Positions 61,247-64,000 of a stretch of DNA of 64,000 nt are shown piece after piece; within the stretch, counting starts at the first letter, position 1; each line of letters opens with the position of its first letter. Where the stretch lies: positions 23,296 through 87,295 of the forward strand of contig BQKZ01001476.1 of assembly GCA_036244855.1 (NCBI GenBank), written 5' to 3'. Made by a program: the position numbers and the translations under genes. The notes beneath the pieces were generated by a model. That model was not told the origin of the DNA, made no database searches, and was given only the letters and a program-made list of their open reading frames with translations. This DNA comes from Temnopleurus reevesii (taxonomy: Eukaryota; Echinodermata; Echinoidea; Temnopleuroida; Temnopleuridae).

Positions 61247-63852
61247 TCATGATGTTTGGACATCTGACCTCGCCCCGCCCCCCTCCTCACTCTCATGTGC
61301 TGTGGGTGGGGCAGGAGGTGGCAGCTTCGGTATAGATTCCTGGGCAGTTTTCCATTGAACAAGTTCAAGCTCGATGGTAACAGTCAATGGGGGAGGGGGT
61401 GGGGGCTTGTCATCCTCATCCTCCCCGGCCAGCGTAACCCCGGTATTCGGACGCTTCCCTCCCTTCCCAGCATCCTTCTTGGCGTCCTTGGCATCACCTT
61501 TCCCTGGCTTTTTGCCTGCAGTAGGGAATTAAAAAAAAGATGATTTGATAACCCTGATATCATCATTTCTTCCAATCAGTTTTGTCTTTTCTTAAAATCT
61601 TCTAGAAGGATATCTTTGATGAAAATGAAAATTGATACACTTGTCAAATCATATCCAATTGATTTTTACCTGCACCAGTTTCCTCAGACTACAGTGGAAC
61701 CTTGTTATAAAGAGGTCGGATATAGCAAGATACCTGTTTTAACAAGGTGATTTTATTTGTCCCAGCTCTTTATAGTTCTTTGGGGTTTTTTTTAGCCTGA
61801 TATAGAGCGGAACCTGATATAACAAGGTGATTTTCATGATCCCAAGGACCTCGTTATAAAGAGGTTACACTGTATCAGCAAATTGAAGTTTATAGTTCTG
61901 AATTCTTTTTTTTAAGTCACTAAATCCCCCCAAAACATCAATTCACTGACATCTTGAGAAAGGGGTTATTAATAGCTAGGCAAGGTCATTGGGCATTGTC
62001 TTTCACTATATTAGAATTAAAATGGTATGGAATTTATGTAGACTAGCAAGCCTATTTCCATGTAAACTGTTCATATAAACTTGCCTTTGTCTTTGTCTTG
62101 CTTGGCATCTTTCCCTTTCTTTCCTTTTGCTGATTCTCCTCCATCTTTCTTCTTCTTGTCCTTAAAAAAAAATAGAAACAAATTATTAGCATGTTATAAA
62201 TGTCATAAATTACTATTATTGTTATAAAAAGAAAACACATATTAAGAATTATATGTAGCTGTGGAGTGGCACTATGTCAGACCACAAGTACTTGTTTGTT
62301 GATAAAACAAAACAAAACAATAATGCATGATGACTGCAGGGGATACAGGTGTGATGGATTCTAGCATTCTTCTGTTCTGAATTGATCACTGATATCTATT
62401 CATCTCCATACCCCCTTGTCATGTCTAAGAGAATCAAAATAGGGGATGAAAATTTGTAAAGGTTTTCACATAGGCCCGTTTACTAACATATTTAAATTTA
62501 TGTACATTTCTTGCCAACGAACGTAGTTCGATTAGTAACAATTCATACAATATTTGGAATCTAGTTTGCATACATTACTTATTGCTTTGTCGGGCAAGCC
62601 TTGTGTATCAAGAATGCATACAATTTGCATCTTATTAATAGTAAACCCATCTATTATTATAACCTATTCCTACCTTCTTTCCATCGACGACCTCCTCTTC
62701 TTTTTCCTCCCCCTGCTTTGCTTCAAGCGATCCTCCGCCACAGATGCAAACTTCCTCTATCCTCGTCTCTCCGTTCACGATCTCAGCAGTGGTGAGATGG
62801 TAGGAGCCCAGGACGGTGACCTCGGCCGGCATGTGGGTCAGCTCGATCTCCGGTTCCTTCTTCTTTTTCTTCTTTCCGTCATCTTTTGCGGGCTGGAAGA
62901 TAAGAATGGGGAAAGAGAATTTTATTCATTAAATAATTTATTCATCTATTGACATAGAAACTGACCAGCAGTAGATACTGAATAGATAAGTGTGCAATAA
63001 AAAGTAAGATACAATCGATAACAGAACAATATAGATTTGGAGAGGGAGGAAGAGAGAGAGCGAGTGTGATAATTATTAAGTTGAAATTTCCATGGTGGTT
63101 ATATTTTTGCGAATTTCACAGTCCTAGCCTCACAACAATTTCCACTCAGTATGATGTACAATTTTACAATTTCATTTATTTCACAATTTGCATTAAAAAC
63201 AATAACAACATACAAAAGGCATAAAGAAAGATAATACATAAATATAGAACAAAATACAAATGTGAGGGATATACAGAGGCCAAAGGCCTATCGAGGTAAA
63301 TCCCTTAATAAAATACAAAACATTGCGCAAGATAAAGAACAATAAAAACTAACAGGACAAAACAAGACAGACAAACATCAGTGAGCGGCATAAAAGTGAT
63401 AAGTTTTCAATTACAAATCTCTTATAATTTTGTTTAAAAGTATTAATCGAGGGTGAAGATTTTATGGCAAGTGGCAAGGTATTCCAAATTGAAGGTCCAG
63501 CATATTGAATAGTTGTTCGGGAAAATTGATACTTAAAATTAGGCAAATGAAAATTTTCGGATTGCATTGTCGTATATACATTATTATAAATTGGAGGTAA
63601 TAAATTATGATCAAATGAATACATAACTATTGCAATTTGATATTTGTTCATATTTTCCACAGAAAAACATGCTGAAATGTCAAACAGATTCAAAACGCAA
63701 AAATGTTGGCTTCTACAGTACTTTACCTTGGTATCTTTAGCCTTGTCTTTATTCACACTAGCACCTCTCTTGTCAGGTTTACCTCCATCCTTTCCTCCTT
63801 TCTTACTTGTCACACTTGCCCTGCCGTCTTCCTCCGCTGGGTAGGAGAGCAC
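61247..63852 (-). CDS. 3' end of a Lys-rich protein of unknown function (4 exons seen, 229 aa, 5' end outside window)
   Basis: Exons in transcript order: 63852-63727, 62892-62674, 62160-62085, 61515-61247 (stop TGA 61249-61247). All phases join, giving 690 nt. The first, third and fourth exons are very rich in Lys with Asp, Gly and Ala (KKGGKDGGKPDKRG, KGKKGKDAKQDKDKG). The second contains a more globular stretch (ELTHMPAEVTVLGSYHL, then GETRIEEVCICGGG). The last ends with a Pro-rich stretch, LTVTIELELVQW and KLPPPAPPT. The third intron has a GC donor (AAAG|GCAAGT). I do not recognise the family; Lys-rich linkers of this kind occur in several axonemal proteins, but no signature settles it. 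The gene is convergent with TCTN2. A LINE lies in the first intron seen. Confidence 0.72.
61690..61880. mobile_element. Pogo-like inverted-repeat fragment 'ACAGTGGAACCTTGTTATAAAGAGG'
   Basis: The left end ACAGTGGAACCTTGTTATAA is mirrored at the right by 'cctcgttataaagaggttacactgt'. About 190 bp, no coding sequence. In the last intron of the Lys-rich gene. Confidence 0.68.
63177..63715 (-). mobile_element. 5'-truncated non-LTR retrotransposon (LINE), C-terminal ORF2 fragment and 3' end
   Basis: The minus-strand translation reads FHLPNFKYQFSRTTIQYAGP, then SIWNTLPLAIKSS and a short basic tail ending at a stop at 63349. This is the conserved C-terminal region that follows the reverse transcriptase in many invertebrate LINEs. 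About 170 bp of A-rich 3' UTR follows. The element lies in an intron of the Lys-rich gene, same orientation, close to the donor at 63726. The frame is still open, suggesting a fairly young insertion. Confidence 0.85.
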
Positions 63853-64000
63853 CTATAATTAAAACAAGGTGATTTGAAAGGAGACTCTACCAAACATAGT
63901 AATTTTCTAATTAATATTTCAAATTGAGTGAGTAGAACAAATAAAAGTTTCAAGAAAACCGGACAAGTAATAAAAAGATTATGAACTTTTAAAGATTTGA

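Noticed and set aside
63349..63852. A single 167-residue protein on the minus strand
   Set aside because: It is a chance fusion of a real exon (63852-63727) with a LINE ORF2 tail in the intron; a GT donor separates them.
1..64000. CRISPR arrays, operons, prokaryotic genes, rRNA genes
   Set aside because: Repeats here are microsatellites, MITEs or exon duplications; gene structure is eukaryotic throughout.

Overview
The window is an animal (metazoan) genomic segment, probably from an invertebrate deuterostome such as a sea urchin. It is AT-rich and intron-rich, with short exons bounded by GT-AG sites, many hairpin-type DNA-transposon fragments, 5'-truncated LINE tails, very long (ATC)n/(GAT)n and (GAA)n microsatellites, and an EGF-repeat surface-protein gene. 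The species assignment is an inference; the gene families are read directly from translated exons.

Layout. (1) 3870-23914, plus strand: a complete small EGF-repeat gene with a signal-peptide exon, eleven EGF domains (one phase 1-1 exon each) and a hydrophobic C-terminal tail that looks like a GPI-anchor signal; 486 aa. (2) 23915-27206: intergenic, with degenerate pyrimidine-rich repeats and a hairpin element. (3) 27207-37354, minus strand: a complete 13-exon THOC6 (TREX/THO mRNA-export complex WD40 subunit), 337 aa. (4) 37355-38627: head-to-head intergenic/promoter interval holding a 504-base N gap. (5) 38628-56875, plus strand: a complete 18-exon tectonic gene, best matching TCTN2 (ciliary transition zone), reconstructed as 1400 aa, about twice the vertebrate length because of an enlarged Cys-containing N-terminal ectodomain and Thr/Pro-rich mucin-like inserts. 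(6) 56876-61246: intergenic, with a 0.7-kb inverted-repeat transposon and pogo-like repeat fragments. (7) 61247-63852 and beyond, minus strand: the 3' end of an unrecognised Lys-rich protein gene, with a LINE in its last-but-two intron and one GC-AG intron.

The most unusual signal is shared by all four genes. Many exons are accompanied, in the adjacent intron or 3' UTR and on the same strand, by one to five diverged tandem partial copies ('exon echoes'). Each echo usually carries one intact splice site together with its flanking intron. Echoes occur beside EGF2, EGF3, EGF4, EGF5 (five copies), EGF7 and EGF9; THOC6 exon 8; TCTN2 exons 5, 10, 13 and 17; and the terminal exon of the Lys-rich gene. 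Most are broken, but two TCTN2 exon 5 copies are open and phase-compatible, and two exon 17 copies would end the protein in frame before the membrane anchor. The locus therefore looks like a place where exon-intron junctions are repeatedly duplicated, giving decaying pseudo-exons and possibly alternative exons.

The genes do not form a pathway. TCTN2 (cilium) and THOC6 (nuclear mRNA export) only share a divergent promoter interval. There are no rRNA genes, CRISPR arrays or prokaryotic features.
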